Shown in pieces: positions 43,513 to 55,650 of a stretch of 64,000 nt of DNA. Source of the stretch: Procambarus clarkii (Eukaryota; Arthropoda; Malacostraca; Decapoda; Cambaridae); assembly GCF_040958095.1 (NCBI RefSeq), contig NC_091165.1, positions 27,302,479-27,366,478 on the forward strand, in the 5' to 3' direction. Every line of letters begins with the position of its first letter. Within the stretch, counting starts at the first letter, position 1. The notes under the pieces are model-generated. The model did not search any database. It was given only the letters and a program-made list of their open reading frames with translations, and was not told the origin of the DNA. Made by a program: the position numbers and the translations under genes.

Positions 43513-43720
43513 CCGTGTGGCGGTGATAGGGAAGTGTTGAGGAGAGTGGCGGAGGCGGGGCTCGTGGACTACACTAGCACACGACTCACACTACACTGCT
43601 GCCGCTCTCGCACCACCGCGGGCCGGCCGCCGCTCCGCCGGCCTCCTGGCCCGGCCCACCACCACCTCGTCCACCCATCCTACACACCGTATCCTACACC
43701 ACCGCATCCTCGCCGCTAGG
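43513..43720 (-). promoter_or_regulatory. Candidate CpG-rich promoter and first (noncoding) exon
   Basis: 43600-43700 is the most GC/CpG-rich stretch here (GGCCGGCCGCCGCTCCGCCG). On the minus strand it is followed by GCAGTGTAGTGTGAGTCGTG, an arthropod-like initiator context, and then a good splice donor CACACG|GTGAGTGA at 43513/43512. The upstream GC block plus donor suggests a transcription start reading to lower coordinates. No coding exon could be linked to it. Confidence 0.35.
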
Positions 43721-43833
43721 CCTATACAGCGCACCGGGATCAACTTTAGAACATGACACTATCTCAGGGCGCACGGCCTTCAGTGCCCCCTCCAGGAAGC
43801 CTCCAGAAGAGCGGCTGGAACGTGGAATCTTAC

Positions 43834-43968
43834 CTCGGGCCGGCGCAGGGGAGCCGTGGTGGCGCGCACCACCCCTCCATCCCTCTCCCCCTCCTGAATT
43901 TTGCATAATGAAGGTTCTCTCTCTCCCATGATGAGCGCCAGGGTATGGCCTCGCCGTATATAGCCCCC
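43834..43968 (-). promoter_or_regulatory. Candidate TATA promoter and short coding exon
   Basis: On the minus strand CTATATACGGCG at about 43951-43962 could be a TATA box. An ATG at 43928-43930 opens MGEREPSLCKIQEGERDGGV and continues to PLRRPE, where GAG|GTAAGATT (43834/43833) is a strong donor. The peptide matches nothing I know, and the ATG would be very close to the start site. The unit may compete with, or be upstream of, the CpG-rich candidate at 43513-43720. Confidence 0.25.
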
Positions 43969-44304
43969 GGCAGGGAAACTCATTCTCTCAACACTGCCAC
44001 TAACTTATAAAAAACACTAAAATACTCACAGCTCCTATATCCATTTTTCCGCGGGCTCTTGAACTAGGATGCCATCGACCAATAAAATTTTATAAAAATA
44101 TTAAATATCTTTTACTGCCAGATATTTTTGCCAATTATGGCAAAAACAGCAACTCGTCAAAATATACAATCATCAGTACCTAACTATCAAAAGAGTTCAC
44201 CTGATTAAGGAAATACAAAATGGTGGAGGAAACCCAAGGTGGGGCAAGTGGCAACACCTCCTTACACCTGACACCTGTCGCTCGGCGCCTCGGGCGGAGG
44301 AACA

Positions 44305-44830
44305 GGTAGAGGGGAAGTTTGGTTGGTGGTGATGACAGGTAGAGGGGAAGTTTGGTTGGCGGTGATGACAGGTAGAGGGGAAGTTTGGTTGGCGGTGATG
44401 ACAGGTAGAGGGGAAGTTTGGTTGGCGGTGATGACAGGTAGAGGGGGAAGTTTGGTTGGCGGTGATGACAGGTAGAGGGGAAGTTTGACAGGTGGTGATG
44501 ACAGGTAGAGGGGAAGTTTGGTTGGCGGTGATGACAGGTAGAGGGGAAGTTTGGTTGGCGGTGATGACAGGTAGAGGGGAAGTTTGACAGGTGGTGATGA
44601 CAGGTAGAGGGGAAGTTTGGTTGGCGGTGATGATAGGTAGAGGGGAAGTTTGGTTGGTGGTGGTGACAGGTAGAGGGGAAGTTTGACTGGTGGTGATGAC
44701 AGGTAGAGGGGAAGTTTTGTTGGTGGTGGTGACAGGTAGAGGGGAAGTTTGGTTGGTGGTGGTGACAGGTAGAGGGGAAGTATGGTTGGTGGCGATGACA
44801 GGTAGAGGGGAAGTTTGGTTGGTGGTGGTG
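44305..44830. repeat. 33-bp minisatellite, about 16 copies
   Basis: Unit ACAGGTAGAGGGGAAGTTTG plus GTTGGCGGTGATG. Multiple of 3, so the minus strand stays open as TSPLPVITANQ repeats; not a credible gene. Confidence 0.95.
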
Positions 44831-44834
44831 ACAG

Positions 44835-46900
44835 TGACCACCAACAACACTTCCATAACATCTGCTCCAGCGATGGTAGGGGGGGACACCAACGACACAC
44901 CAATGGTCACCAGTACGTCTAAAATACCTAAGTAATCGGAATGAGAGGGGGAAAAAAATAAGATTTAATAATCAAGTCTCACTGAAAATATTTGATCAGA
45001 AACGTCAGCTGAAAAGTCAGTTGCTATATTTTCACCGAGACTTTATTATTCCAGCCTTCATTTTTTTCCACATTCGTATTATTTGCGTACGGCATTTTGT
45101 ATTTTAAATTTTTCGCAACTTGTAATGTCTGTATTTTATTATTTTCTACCAAAACTACTTTGTAAACCCAACCAATAAATTAACAAGCCTATCCTATCTA
45201 TGATTTATGAAAATTAACAATCATCAAAATACTTTATTGTAAACAAAATGTGATATAAAATCTCAAAATAATAACACCTTTAATCTTAACCCCAGAGGAG
45301 AGACCTTAGGCCAGAATGTGCCCAGTATCTGAGGCTAGGATCATGAAGGGATATATATATATACCAAGGGGTCTATCATGCTTCTCCCGAGTGCATAGTT
45401 TACTTTAGTTCCAAATTATATTCATGACTAAAATACCCTTGCTGGTAATGCAGTATTCCCCTTGTAAATTTATGTATACATCACTTATATTGTATATTAT
45501 TTAATAAAGTGAAAACAAGTTTTTTTAAATTCTATTTTAATCGTGTCAGAATTTATGTAAAATACAGAGGCTGTGAAAATTTATATAATTTCATGCCATA
45601 TTTATTGTGTGTTAGCCATCACTAAAATATAGATTTTTCCAAACGCCAAGTAGATTACATTTAGAATTTTAATAATGGCTACAACTTTTTACATTTCGCT
45701 TGACTACACAATAAAACAATGTAACTGCCTGTATATACTTGTTTTTTTACTGTTCTTTTAATATATGTATATAATATTTAATATTGGACTATAGTTATTT
45801 ATGTCAGAAGGTTCACCAACCCCGCCGACACTGTTTACTGAAGCTCTCTCGAAAATGCCAGGGACGAATAAGTCAAGTTATTTATTACCAATATCATGGT
45901 ATACCTGGCAACATTACTGTACTTGTACAGCTTGATAATAAACGTTATTCGAACGTAAATGCATATTATAATTATTTATTATTAAATGTTACTAATAATA
46001 CTGTAATTAGAATAACAAAAAAGTGACATTTTCGCCACAATATCCAGTAGATCGATCATGTAATGACAACTTTTAATGGAGAGCTGATGCCATTAACTAC
46101 TAGGCTTCAGGCCTATCTAGCGCAAATATCATAAAAGTCCACAACCTAATTTAGATTCAAACTTATAAAGTATACTTTATTCAGAACAGCGTTCAGTAAC
46201 ACTGTAAATAAGACGGTTCACAAACGGACATTAAAACCTATCTCATCTTATCCAAACCATTCTGACCTAACCTAAACTTATATAGCCTAATGATATATCT
46301 CCAATTTTGACAACGTGAAAAAAAGAGCTTTGTCGAACCGTTTGTGTACGATTTGGACATATCCTGGGTATATACAGTACATTGAAAAATTGGTTACACC
46401 TTGCTACATCCACGCTTACAGGTTAATTAGGACAGGAGTCGATTTAAAGCCTATCAACCATGATGGCTAACTAAGCCGCTACTAGCTTATAATCCGCAAG
46501 TAATAGTATACTTCAGTCTTAAAGTTCAAGCCTAAAATTGAAGGTGGGCGCAAGTATGCGCCTACTTATTACAATTTCATGTTAGTAATACCATTATAGT
46601 AATATCAAATTAATAACCAAACTTTTCTTTACCAGAACAAACTAACGAATATTCACATTACACAAAAATTTATTCGACAAACTTATTTGTACACAAATTA
46701 TTAAAAAAAACAGTTTCAACGCTAAGTCGTGAGGAATGCCTAGCCGTACCTAACCAGCGCCTAAATATGTACAATATGGTAATAACAAATAATAATAATT
46801 TATATGAAAAAAATTCCCGTTTTGAATGAACAGCATGTTAAAATTTATGAATGCGTCTTAGGGGTCGACCGCTGAATGGAATGGACTTGGTCTGAGGACG
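44835..46900. other. AT-rich unassigned sequence
   Basis: No repeat family, splice-bounded frame or RNA recognised. The open frame at 45784-46026 (plus) is AT-composition driven and matches no family I know. Confidence 0.4.
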
Positions 46901-46901
46901 G

Positions 46902-47092
46902 GTTGTGGACGGTAGAGCGACGGCCTGGCTTTATACAGGTCGACGTTCAATCCCCGACCGTCCAAGTGGTTGGGCATCATTCCTTTCTCCCCCCGTCCCA
47001 TCCCAAAACCTTATCCTAACCCCTTCCCAGTGCTACATAATTGTAATGGCTTGGCGCTTTCATTTCCTTTCTACGTACTACAAAGGCAAATA
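46902..47092 (+). mobile_element. tRNA-like SINE type F
   Basis: GGACGGTAGAGCGACGGCCT, GTCGACGTTCAATCCCCGAC, AAGTGGTTGGGCATCATTCC and a GTAATGGCTTGGCGCTTTCA end. It sits inside a diverged repeat whose flanks resemble 47250-47317. Confidence 0.65.
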
Positions 47093-47151
47093 ACCACCAA
47101 CATAACCTAAACACCTAACTATTCATAGAACTTTAATATATAATAGCATTA

Positions 47152-47164
<13 letters not shown>

Positions 47165-47218
<54 letters not shown>
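47165..47218. repeat. Microsatellite (GA)n
   Basis: About 54 bases of (GA)n after a short (TA)n. Confidence 0.95.
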
Positions 47219-47451
47219 AAGCAATCCTATTTTATAATACACAATTAGTTAAAATTGACGAATGTGTTTTTATGGTCGGCCGCAGTTTCGACAAACAAGC
47301 CCAAGGACGGACTGTAACCATCATGACTGTAAGGCGAGTAATGGCTGTATGTCGTCATCTGACGCAAAAGCCGAGACCAAATATAGCAACAATTTAACAA
47401 AATCTCGCCTCTCGCAAGTCAACAAGTCGATCATGGCGACGGTACTCACCT

Positions 47452-47539
47452 CAGCTCTTGCTGCACGGCCGACTGGAGCCGTTCTGCTGTTGATCACCTT
47501 GTCTTGTACAACTATACCTAGGGGGTTCATCACTTCAGT
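47452..47539 (-). CDS. Candidate short coding exon of unknown product
   Basis: On the minus strand a frame reads EVMNPLGIVVQDKVINSR then TAPVGRAARAE and stops at an excellent donor GAG|GTGAGTACC (47452/47451). Its amino-acid mix looks protein-like, but no family is recognised, the upstream acceptor is unclear and a palindromic AT-rich repeat begins at about 47556. A plus-strand frame across the same bases is the alternative. Confidence 0.2.
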
Positions 47540-47599
47540 AATTGTTATCCTTAGAAGATGCTAATGTATTATTATAAATATGCTAATGTATTATTATAA

Positions 47600-49000
47600 A
47601 TAATAATACATTAGCATGTTGTGCATAGTTTGATTTAAATTGATTTTATTTAAAACATTTTAAATTTTATTTAGGTTAGGTGTTTAGGATCTGTTGGCGA
47701 TTATTTGTACTTGTAGTACGTGGATGAAACACTTACAGTGTTGTGGTTCGAACTAAAGTCGCCAGCGAAGCGCTTGTTCCGGAAGTGTTCGAACGAAATC
47801 AGTTGAGAGTCGTGTGTAAACCGTTTTTCATTCATAAACAGGAGGTTTGGCGGGCGGATGGAACGGACTTCGGCTTTTGTTTATGAGGACGGGCTTTTTC
47901 TTTGATTTAGGGAGTGTTTACAACACATGTTGAAAGTGAACGAAGCGCATTTCGAGTCATAGCTTCAAACTTGATTAACCCGGTGGAGGAATTGAGCACT
48001 TATTCATAATATTAGTAGTACAAAATACAGAGGTTTACAGCTAAGTTAAATTGTGCATTGCTTGGACATTTTTTTTTCACTAAGGCTATGGATAAAATTT
48101 GCCTCGTTGATTATGAATATTCTAAGTAGAGTTTTATACAAATATGAAAAGAAGTAGGTATTAAAGATAGAAGTAGGAATAAAAAACGTCAAAAATGCAA
48201 ATAAAGATTATTTAAAAAAAAGTTGCCTCCAGCACCAGATTTACGCTTTAATAACTGCGCAGTGCAGTACAATTTTGAATGTATACAAGCGGATTACAAG
48301 CCTGTCAGATGGAGTGTTGGTAACAGTCTCTCATCCTCACACGCGCCTGACTCATCATCATCATCCACTTTCTTGCTCCTCACCCCTTCCTCCCAAGCAC
48401 ACATCCGTGAGCAGCGTGAGTAAGACTCATGGGGGTCATGACTCAGTGCCGTGACTCACTAACCCGTGAGTCTTTAGGCTGTGCTCGTCCAAACTGCACC
48501 CCGGTCCTGAAGATTTATTAATTATTTTTAGAGTACTTAGTAACGAAAAACTATATATGTTTTTATCAAATATAAATTATTTGTTATGTATATTTGAATT
48601 TTGTCAACTCATTCTCTCTCAAAAAAAAAAATTGAACGTATAGTTACTATAGACAGAATACACAAAATATAGGGTTTTTTACCCAAAAAAATGTTCACAT
48701 TTTGAACTATGGAAATTCTAAAGAACATAACAAAAGGTGAAACAGAAAACAGCCTAACTTGCCCAAGGCGTAACGTACGCAATCCTTAAGTACATATACA
48801 TACAATACCACGTCTAGGAAAAGCTATATTTGGCTGTTCCTTCTTTCTCGGCCTGTTCCAATTAATAATGCAAAATTTCCAATTTTTTGCATGCAACTGG
48901 CTGGATTTTATGGTCCTTGAATAGGCTAGATGTTTTGGTTTCGTATTTATTATTTATTATTAGTGTTATTATTATTATTTATTATTATCTTGGGGACAAT
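47600..49000. other. Unassigned AT-rich sequence
   Basis: Contains a palindrome at 47556-47620 (ATGCTAATGTATTATTATAA and its inverse) and a GGTTTGGCGGGCGGATGGAA stretch at about 47842 reminiscent of the repeat flanking 46861. Nothing coding recognised. Confidence 0.4.
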
Positions 49001-49006
49001 TTATGT

Positions 49007-49104
49007 GGGCTACATCCTGGGGACAGCTTCTAGGGGGCTACATCCTGGGGACAGCTTCTAGGGGGCTACATCCTGGGGACAGCTTCTAGGGGGCTACATC
49101 CTAG
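49007..49104. repeat. 28-bp tandem repeat, about 3.5 copies
   Basis: Unit GGCTACATCCTGGGGACAGC plus TTCTAGGG, just before a long (GA)n. Confidence 0.9.
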
Positions 49105-49136
49105 AGATGGTTAGTTACAACCCGTTGTTGCCAGAG

Positions 49137-49297
<161 letters not shown>

Positions 49298-49449
49298 AGG
49301 GGAGAGGGAGGGGGTCCAGGAGGGTAGAAAGGGGCGGACCAACCTAGGAGTGACCTAGAAAGGGCAGCATGCACCACCGCCTGCCAGGTGTGGCTGCGTA
49401 CCTGTCCACCAGCCACGGCCCTCACCTTGACCTACATGCCGGCGCGCAC

Positions 49450-49545
49450 ACACACACACACCACCAGTTGATTGACAGTTGAAAGGCTGGACCAAAGAGC
49501 CAAAGCTCAACCCCCGCAAGCACAACTAGGTGAGTACACACCCAC
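49450..49545 (+). mobile_element. LINE-1 / SINE-A tail fragment
   Basis: GTTGATTGACAGTTGAAAGG, AGCTCAACCCCCGCAAGCAC and AACTAGGTGAGTACACACCC. Confidence 0.6.
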
Positions 49546-49675
49546 ACACTGTACACAACATGTACAGTACAGAATTACACGAACAAATAACCGGTCAGTG
49601 ATACCAAGTAAATGATTACTCCAAGTATTAATATTAGTCAATTGATATGGTACAGAAAAGCAAAATGATGGGCCA

Positions 49676-49906
49676 TCAGCATCCACCCTGGTGCTGGTGG
49701 GCCTCTGGTACTGGAGGCCATGGCCTATTGCGTAATCTGGCCATGTACACTTCTAACCCACGACAACACGTCTGACCACGACGAATCTTGCATGCACAAA
49801 GTTGCCGTTTTACATAACCAGATCTGCCGGTCATCACCAGTGGGCCGTCTTGCTTCTTAGTACCCCCTTCCATACATAGCGCGTACAGCCGTCGCTCAGG
49901 TAACTC
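49676..49906 (-). CDS. Candidate Cys-containing coding exon of unknown product
   Basis: On the minus strand an 81-codon open frame (49676-49921) has no ATG at its start but reads ELPERRLYALCMEGGTKKQD, then LCACKIRRGQTCCRGLEVYM, and ends PEAHQHQGGC before TGA. Codon use is mixed and non-repetitive, unlike the surrounding repeats. The only internal Met is in LCMEGG. No family is recognised and no splice acceptor is convincing. Confidence 0.2.
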   Translation of the reverse strand, partial: ELPERRLYALCMEGGTKKQDGPLVMTGRSGYVKRQLCACKIRRGQTCCRGLEVYMARLRNRPWPPVPEAHQHQGGC

Positions 49907-50819
49907 ATTTAATAATATCAAGCTTCATAAATTTGTCAGTTGAGTTGATAACTCCTAAGTCATCGGCGGCATGGTATGAAAAGATAGGCAGAAATGAATA
50001 GGAATTAATGCATTGCCGGTTGCATTAGTGAAGTGTGCCGGCACAGCTGTCAAGTTGCACAGTGTGGTCATGTTGATGGTCATCGCTGGATAAGTTGAAA
50101 GGTTCGGGATATAATCCATACGTGGTCAGTAGGCGGGATCAATCTTTACAATGCCGTGAGTGTGTGTAGAGGAAGTAATGTGATTCACTTTTGACCCGAG
50201 TTCAAGATTCCTCTAACTTATTTCAAGGAAACTGTTTCCTTGGTCAATTCCCCAGTAACTGTACTGAGAGCGAGAAACCCAAACGAACTGAAGGGGGGGG
50301 GGGTTAGAGTGGATGTTGCCTAATCATCACTTAACAATCCCAGAGTATAGCGCGTGGATTACCCACATACGGATATGTCAGTTGCCTAAACTGGATAAAC
50401 TACCACTTAACAATCTATACTATCGAAGAGTCTTAAATGATTATATTTCCACAAGGTTTACAAAATCTATCTAAAGTACAAATATTAATTTGTGATAGTA
50501 ACCACGTCAAATCACAACGGACTGCCATCTTAATCGTCCAGAACTCGATAGAAGCAGAGACATGTTTAATTTTAACAACGAATATAAAAACAAATGAACT
50601 ACTAACATAAAATGTAGTGGCGGGAGTGATCATCCTTCCTGACTATCAATTTCATGACCTTGAGTTGCAGTCTTCATCAAGGTTCGGTTCAGGGTTGCAT
50701 AGCCTAACCATCTCCCCAATCTCAACCTTCAGCTCCAACTGGGTCACAAATATCCTCCCAAATGGAGCACATAAACCTTCCTATCTCAGTGTTATATGAT
50801 CGATAAATTACCTGAGGAC

Positions 50820-51300
50820 CACTATCTCTCTAGTGGCCTCGACAAGGACAGGAAGCCGGCGCCTTGTCGAAGATACTCCCATTTGTCCTGATCATTTCGC
50901 CCAGCTGGATTTTGAAATCGAGCCGCGTTTTGGTATTTACTGCTTTGGTGGGTAGGCGGTTCCATGGGTTTATGACCATATAGATGAAAACATCTATTTT
51001 CCGTCCTATATTATGGGTTGTTGAGCTTGAAGCCATTGCTCGTGTTACAGCTGGTCTTTTGATGAAATGGTGTGAAGCAATAACCTCCAAATTGTTCAGC
51101 ATTTTAAAAGTTTCGAAGAGATCAGCCCTGTCATGTCTGGTGTACAGTGTTGTTAGTCCTGTGGCCCTCAACCGTTCCTGGTATGTGTAGACTTAGCTCA
51201 GGAATGATTTTAGTCGCCCGGCGTTGAACTTTCTCCAAAGCAGCTATGTTTGTCTGAAGATGAGATCTCCATGCTTAGATACAATAAATAGATAGATTTA
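50820..51300 (-). pseudogene. LINE ORF2 C-terminal fragment (second lineage)
   Basis: On the minus strand: remnants of WRSHLQTNIAALEKVQRR-like coding (51190-51285), then LTTLYTRHDRADLFETFKML, then IGRKIDVFIYMVINPWNRLP and SIFDKAPASCPCRGH. This differs from the intact LINE. A plus-strand relative is at 52300-52505. Confidence 0.65.
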
Positions 51301-52024
51301 AAACACATTAGCCCCCAAAGGGTGACACTAGAGCTCAAGGGTGACACAGCGCTCAAGGGTAAGTAATGCGGTGAGTGTGTAATTACCTGAGTGTCCTTAC
51401 CTAGATGTGTCTGTATACCTGGAGTGGGTTCTGGTAGTTGAACTCCCAATGGCCGAACTGGAGACCGTATAGTGACCTGTGATACCTTCGTCCAAACAGG
51501 CTGTTGCTTAGAGCGGCTCAGTTTTGACCTGTGTTAGGTGAGAACTGAGATTTCACCTAACTTAGTTCTCACCTACCTGTGACCCCCGGGGTTGAGCTCT
51601 AGCTGTTATGAAACACAACGTGACAGGGGGAACATCCGTGATGTTCACCCACGCGACATCCACTAACAGAACAGTTCCAACATCTCATAAAAGTGAGACA
51701 AACTACCTACAATAAAACAACGTATAACCAGTCTCTCATAACGCAAGACAAATTTCACTGCGCGGGTTAATCAAACAATAGTCAACGCGCGCGTTTGTCA
51801 CCAAATTTCACATCACATGACTTCACAAAATAATAATAACAATAAAACCGACCACAAAGTAAGAACCTGCTCAATTTACCGTCTGTCACAACCCCGCCAG
51901 CTGAAAAAAACAAGATATAAAATTCACACCGGCATTGAGACAACATAAATAGCATACACGTGTGGACGAAGGTCGTGAATGACCACTGTATACTACCGAC
52001 CCTCTTCTGGCTTATGCTGCGCTG

Positions 52025-52142
52025 TGTAATTACCTAAGTGTAGTTACAGGATGAGAGCTACGCTCGTGGTGTCCCGTCTTCCCAGCACTCTTTGTCATAT
52101 AACGCTTTGAAACTACTGACGGTCTTGGCCTCCACCACCTGT
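52025..52142 (-). mobile_element. LINE C-terminus and tail, antisense
   Basis: On the minus strand: GTGGTGGAGGCCAAGACCGT, AGTTTCAAAGCGTTATATGA, CACGAGCGTAGCTCTCATCC and ACTTAGGTAATTACAC. Matches 40890-40985. A (GT)-rich tract lies beside it on the 52140-52250 side. Confidence 0.6.
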
Positions 52143-52254
52143 GTGTGTGCGCATACCTGTGTGTATGTGTACGTATGAGTATGTGTGTATGTACGTGCGT
52201 GTATGTGTACGTATGAGTATGTGTGTATGTATGTGCGTGTATACTCATCTACTT

Positions 52255-52510
52255 ACAGTTGCAGGACTCAACTGTACAAACCTCCGGTGCTGTCCTATCT
52301 GGACAATGCATCCAAGCATGGAGACCTCACCTTCAAAAGGACATAACTGCTTTTGGAGAAAACTCAACACAGACCGACAAAAATCATCTCAGAACTTTGT
52401 CAACGCAACTCTACAATCCAGACGTGACAGGGCTGATCTCATCTACACCTTTAAAATACTGAACAAATTAGAAGATATTCATCTAGAACACTTTTTAAAA
52501 AGTTAAGTGT
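52255..52510 (+). pseudogene. LINE ORF2 C-terminal fragment (second lineage)
   Basis: Pieces WRPHLQKDITAFGENSTQTD and LQSRRDRADLIYTFKILNKL, with a frameshift between them, parallel 50820-51300. LEDIHLEHFLK and NSFKLNKPKC-like remnants follow. Confidence 0.65.
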
Positions 52511-52519
52511 AACTCGCAC

Positions 52520-55160
52520 AAGGGACAACAGCTTCAAGCTCAACAAGCCAAAATGTAGAGAAAAAAAACAGATTTTTTACCCATAGGCTAGTAAATCTAT
52601 ATAGAATCGCCTATCCACTGAAGTCTTAAATAAAAACACTCATATAGTTCAAATTTTAATTGAAAAAATCGAGGCCGCTAGAGATGCAGGCCCTTAAGTA
52701 AACTCAAGCAAATTTAACAATTCAGGCATTTATTTACAGTTTTACAAAGCCAGTGACGCATTTTGTTTCACCTAGAAGACGATCTGTTAAACAGTGAGGT
52801 CTGTTATCCGACATAGGTCCTTCTGTGTGGGCCGAGTTCATAATGTTATCAGTCTTCCACTTTCATTGTGTATATTGGATTTATAAACACATGTTCATAT
52901 TGTTGTCTGTTTGAATATATGTGTGTGTGTACTCACCTAGTTGTGTTTGCGGGGGTTGAGCTAGGGCTCTTTGGTCGTGCGTGTGTGTGTGTGTGTGCGT
53001 GCTTGCGAGTGTGTGTGAGCCAGGTGGGCGGGTTTTTTGGCTACCTGTGGTTGTATCATCTAGTGGTGACCTTGTCCCCGTCGCCGCCGCCCGCCCACCT
53101 CTCCAAGAGTCAGTTCCCCGCCTCGCCCTCTCCAGGTCTGCCGCTTCTCTCCTCTACTCTCTTCCCTCACCGACTTGCTGCTACGCCGACATCTGCTTCT
53201 TCGACATCTGCTTCTTCATACTCCAGTTAAGTGCGTCTCCCCAAGAGAAAAATGTGTATTAGCAGAGCCCAAGCGTTGCTGTTGCGTGAGGGAGCTTACT
53301 TACTTATGATTGAGACTATTTCGTATTGCTGTTTTGTGGATATTCAATGCCTCGGAGTGGCAAGTTTGATGTCAACACTCCCTGTTGCTGTTTGTAGTTT
53401 TGTCCTGTCTTTCTAAGATAAGGAAGGGAAGAAGACGGGGATGCTGTCTCTCACTTGGAGAGAAGATATGGGTAGGGATGTGGATTCTTGTTTCTTACTC
53501 GTAGGGAGATAGCTTAATTTGTTTATATTGATTTGTTATTGTTGCGTTGGCTAAGCTATTGAGCTGCCCCATACTCATGAGTGAGCAAATGGATTATAGA
53601 GGGCACAAGTGCAGTGGGTTTTGTTTGATACCTTGAAGCTAAATCATTTAGGTAATACCTAACATAATTTTCACCTTTGGTTATTGCAATAGAAGTAGTG
53701 ATGTTATGATTTTAGGCTGGACAGGTTATACTTTCATCACATATATCTACTGGAATCGAAATATGGATGCAGTGCAGGAATTTAAGATATGTATCACTAC
53801 CAATAAAATGATTTGCCATTTCATGTAACATAAGTTAAAATCTCTCTAAATAACTCGACGGATTTCGCAATGTGATTTATATTATGCTCTACTATTTCAC
53901 CCACAAGATGGGTATGGGGTGCATAATAAATGAACTAAACTAAACTGTTTCTGGCCTCTCACTTTATTTATTTTTGTGTTCTTATGATAAAATAATTAAA
54001 ATAAAACAAAGTTACGTGCAGCTCAGCAGCAGGTTCTGTCTTATATTAATAATAAACTGCCTAGCCCAATATCTAGCCTAGTGACTCCAAAATCTTCAAT
54101 TTATTTGAATGCTTAAATTTTTATATTTTTTATATATGTATAATTTATTGCAGTTATTGAAAAGTTTATGTAAATAAAGCATTTGCCTAAATTTTTAAGT
54201 TGATTAAATTATTGAATTCATATATATCTGTTTCTTTCTGGATAATCATGTCATTTAATCTGGGAGGAACACTAATGTTATAGGCCGATCAAGGACTCAG
54301 TTTCTTTCCTGACGATCTCACAAAATTCAAAATATGTAATCATTTATTTATAACAAATATAATGATTATGAACGCACTTATAATAATCCTAGCGCAACAT
54401 TCCCTAAAGGTTCGCGTGCAATAAATTGTGTCCGTGAAAACATTAAGAACTCAAAAAAAACATTTGAGACATGATCACCTCACACATGATCCTTAATTGT
54501 TAGCCTCTGTTCATCCAGCAGTGATTAGATACCTAGTTGTTAACTGATTGTCAGATCGTATCACCATGAGCTACGGCAAGGGAAAACTCTTATGTCTGAG
54601 GATAGGAATCACAAGTCGTCTGTTCAGGTGCCCATCTGTATAAAAAAAATCCTTAGTGATGACTCTTACGACCGTACGAGACAAGTACAAGAGCAGGCAA
54701 TTAATAGATGACAAGAGGACTTAAAACATATACTCTCAGGTTGGTGGTTGGACAGTAAAGTTAGGTGGCGCATATTAAAAGAATAGTATGGCTGTATACC
54801 GGGACGGGCCGGTATATCACCTCGTAACCGTCCCGCAAGTTAATGAGCCAGACCGCTCCTGGGAGGTGCTCCTACTTACCTGCCTGTCTACCTGAGGCTT
54901 TACGTGTCAATGAGGTGAACAGTACACATTACTTGCAGCTCTCATTCATCCTTGCATGAAACAAAAAACTTGACCACTAACCTGGTAGGCCAGGGTTGGG
55001 GATGGCCACAATAGAAAAATATAACTAGACATCAGTGAAGAACTATATAGACCAATATCCTGAAATTTCATTATTCGAAGACTACCACAATATAAAACGT
55101 TTTAATTGTAATAAGAATACGTCATACTATGAGTAGGGTTTTCTTAAACAATCATTCCTC
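52520..55160. other. Unassigned sequence
   Basis: 52920-52985 is an antisense LINE-1 tail (TACTCACCTAGTTGTGTTTG, GCGGGGGTTGAGCTAGGGCT). 53060-53230 is C-rich with a proline/serine-like frame and could be a 5' UTR, but no exon can be defended. The rest is AT-rich. Confidence 0.35.
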
Positions 55161-55165
55161 GCTCG

Positions 55166-55650
55166 AGCGCACTATAGAAGCTAGTGTACAACAGGGTAGT
55201 CGAGTGTGCTATAAAAGCTAGTGTACAATAGGGTAGTCGAGCGTGCTATAAAAGCTAGTGTATAATAGGGTAGTCGAGTGTGCTATAAAAGCTAGTGTAC
55301 AATAGGGTAGTCGAGCGTGCTATAAAAGCTAGTGTACAATAGGGTAGTCGAGTGTGCTATAAAAGCTAGTGTACAATAGGGTAGTCGAGTGTGCTATAAA
55401 AGCTAGTGTACAATAGGGTAGTCGAGCGTGCTATAAAAGCTAGTGTACAATAGGGTAGTCGAGCGTGCTATAAAAGCTAGTGTACAATAGGGTAGTCGAG
55501 TGTGCTATAAAAGCTAGTGTACAATAGGGTAGTCGAGTGTGCTATAAAAGCTAGTGTATAATAGGGTAGCCGAGTGTGCTATAAAAGCTAGTGTATAATA
55601 GGGTAGTCGAGTGTGCTATAAAAGCTAGTGTACAATAGGGTAGTCGAGCA
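55166..55650. repeat. 37-bp satellite, about 13 copies, with TATAAAA in each unit
   Basis: Unit GTGCTATAAAAGCTAGTGTA plus CAATAGGGTAGTCGAGT. GAGTGT and GAGCGT variants are mixed. No open frame of note. Confidence 0.95.

Noticed and set aside
44197..44910. 237- and 213-codon minus-strand frames rich in Thr/Ser/Pro
   Set aside because: 33-bp minisatellite whose unit is a multiple of three; two frames are open at once.
45784..46026. 80-codon plus-strand frame
   Set aside because: AT-rich sequence, no motif, no signal peptide and no splice sites that extend it.
47434..47564. MATVLTSALAARPTG frame on the plus strand as a signal-peptide gene
   Set aside because: Hydrophobic start but no mature domain, no splice or poly(A) context, and the minus strand has a better splice donor over the same bases.
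53060..53230. Pro/Ser-rich frame as a coding exon
   Set aside because: Composition follows C-rich DNA; no start, acceptor or donor could be defended, though it could be a 5' UTR.
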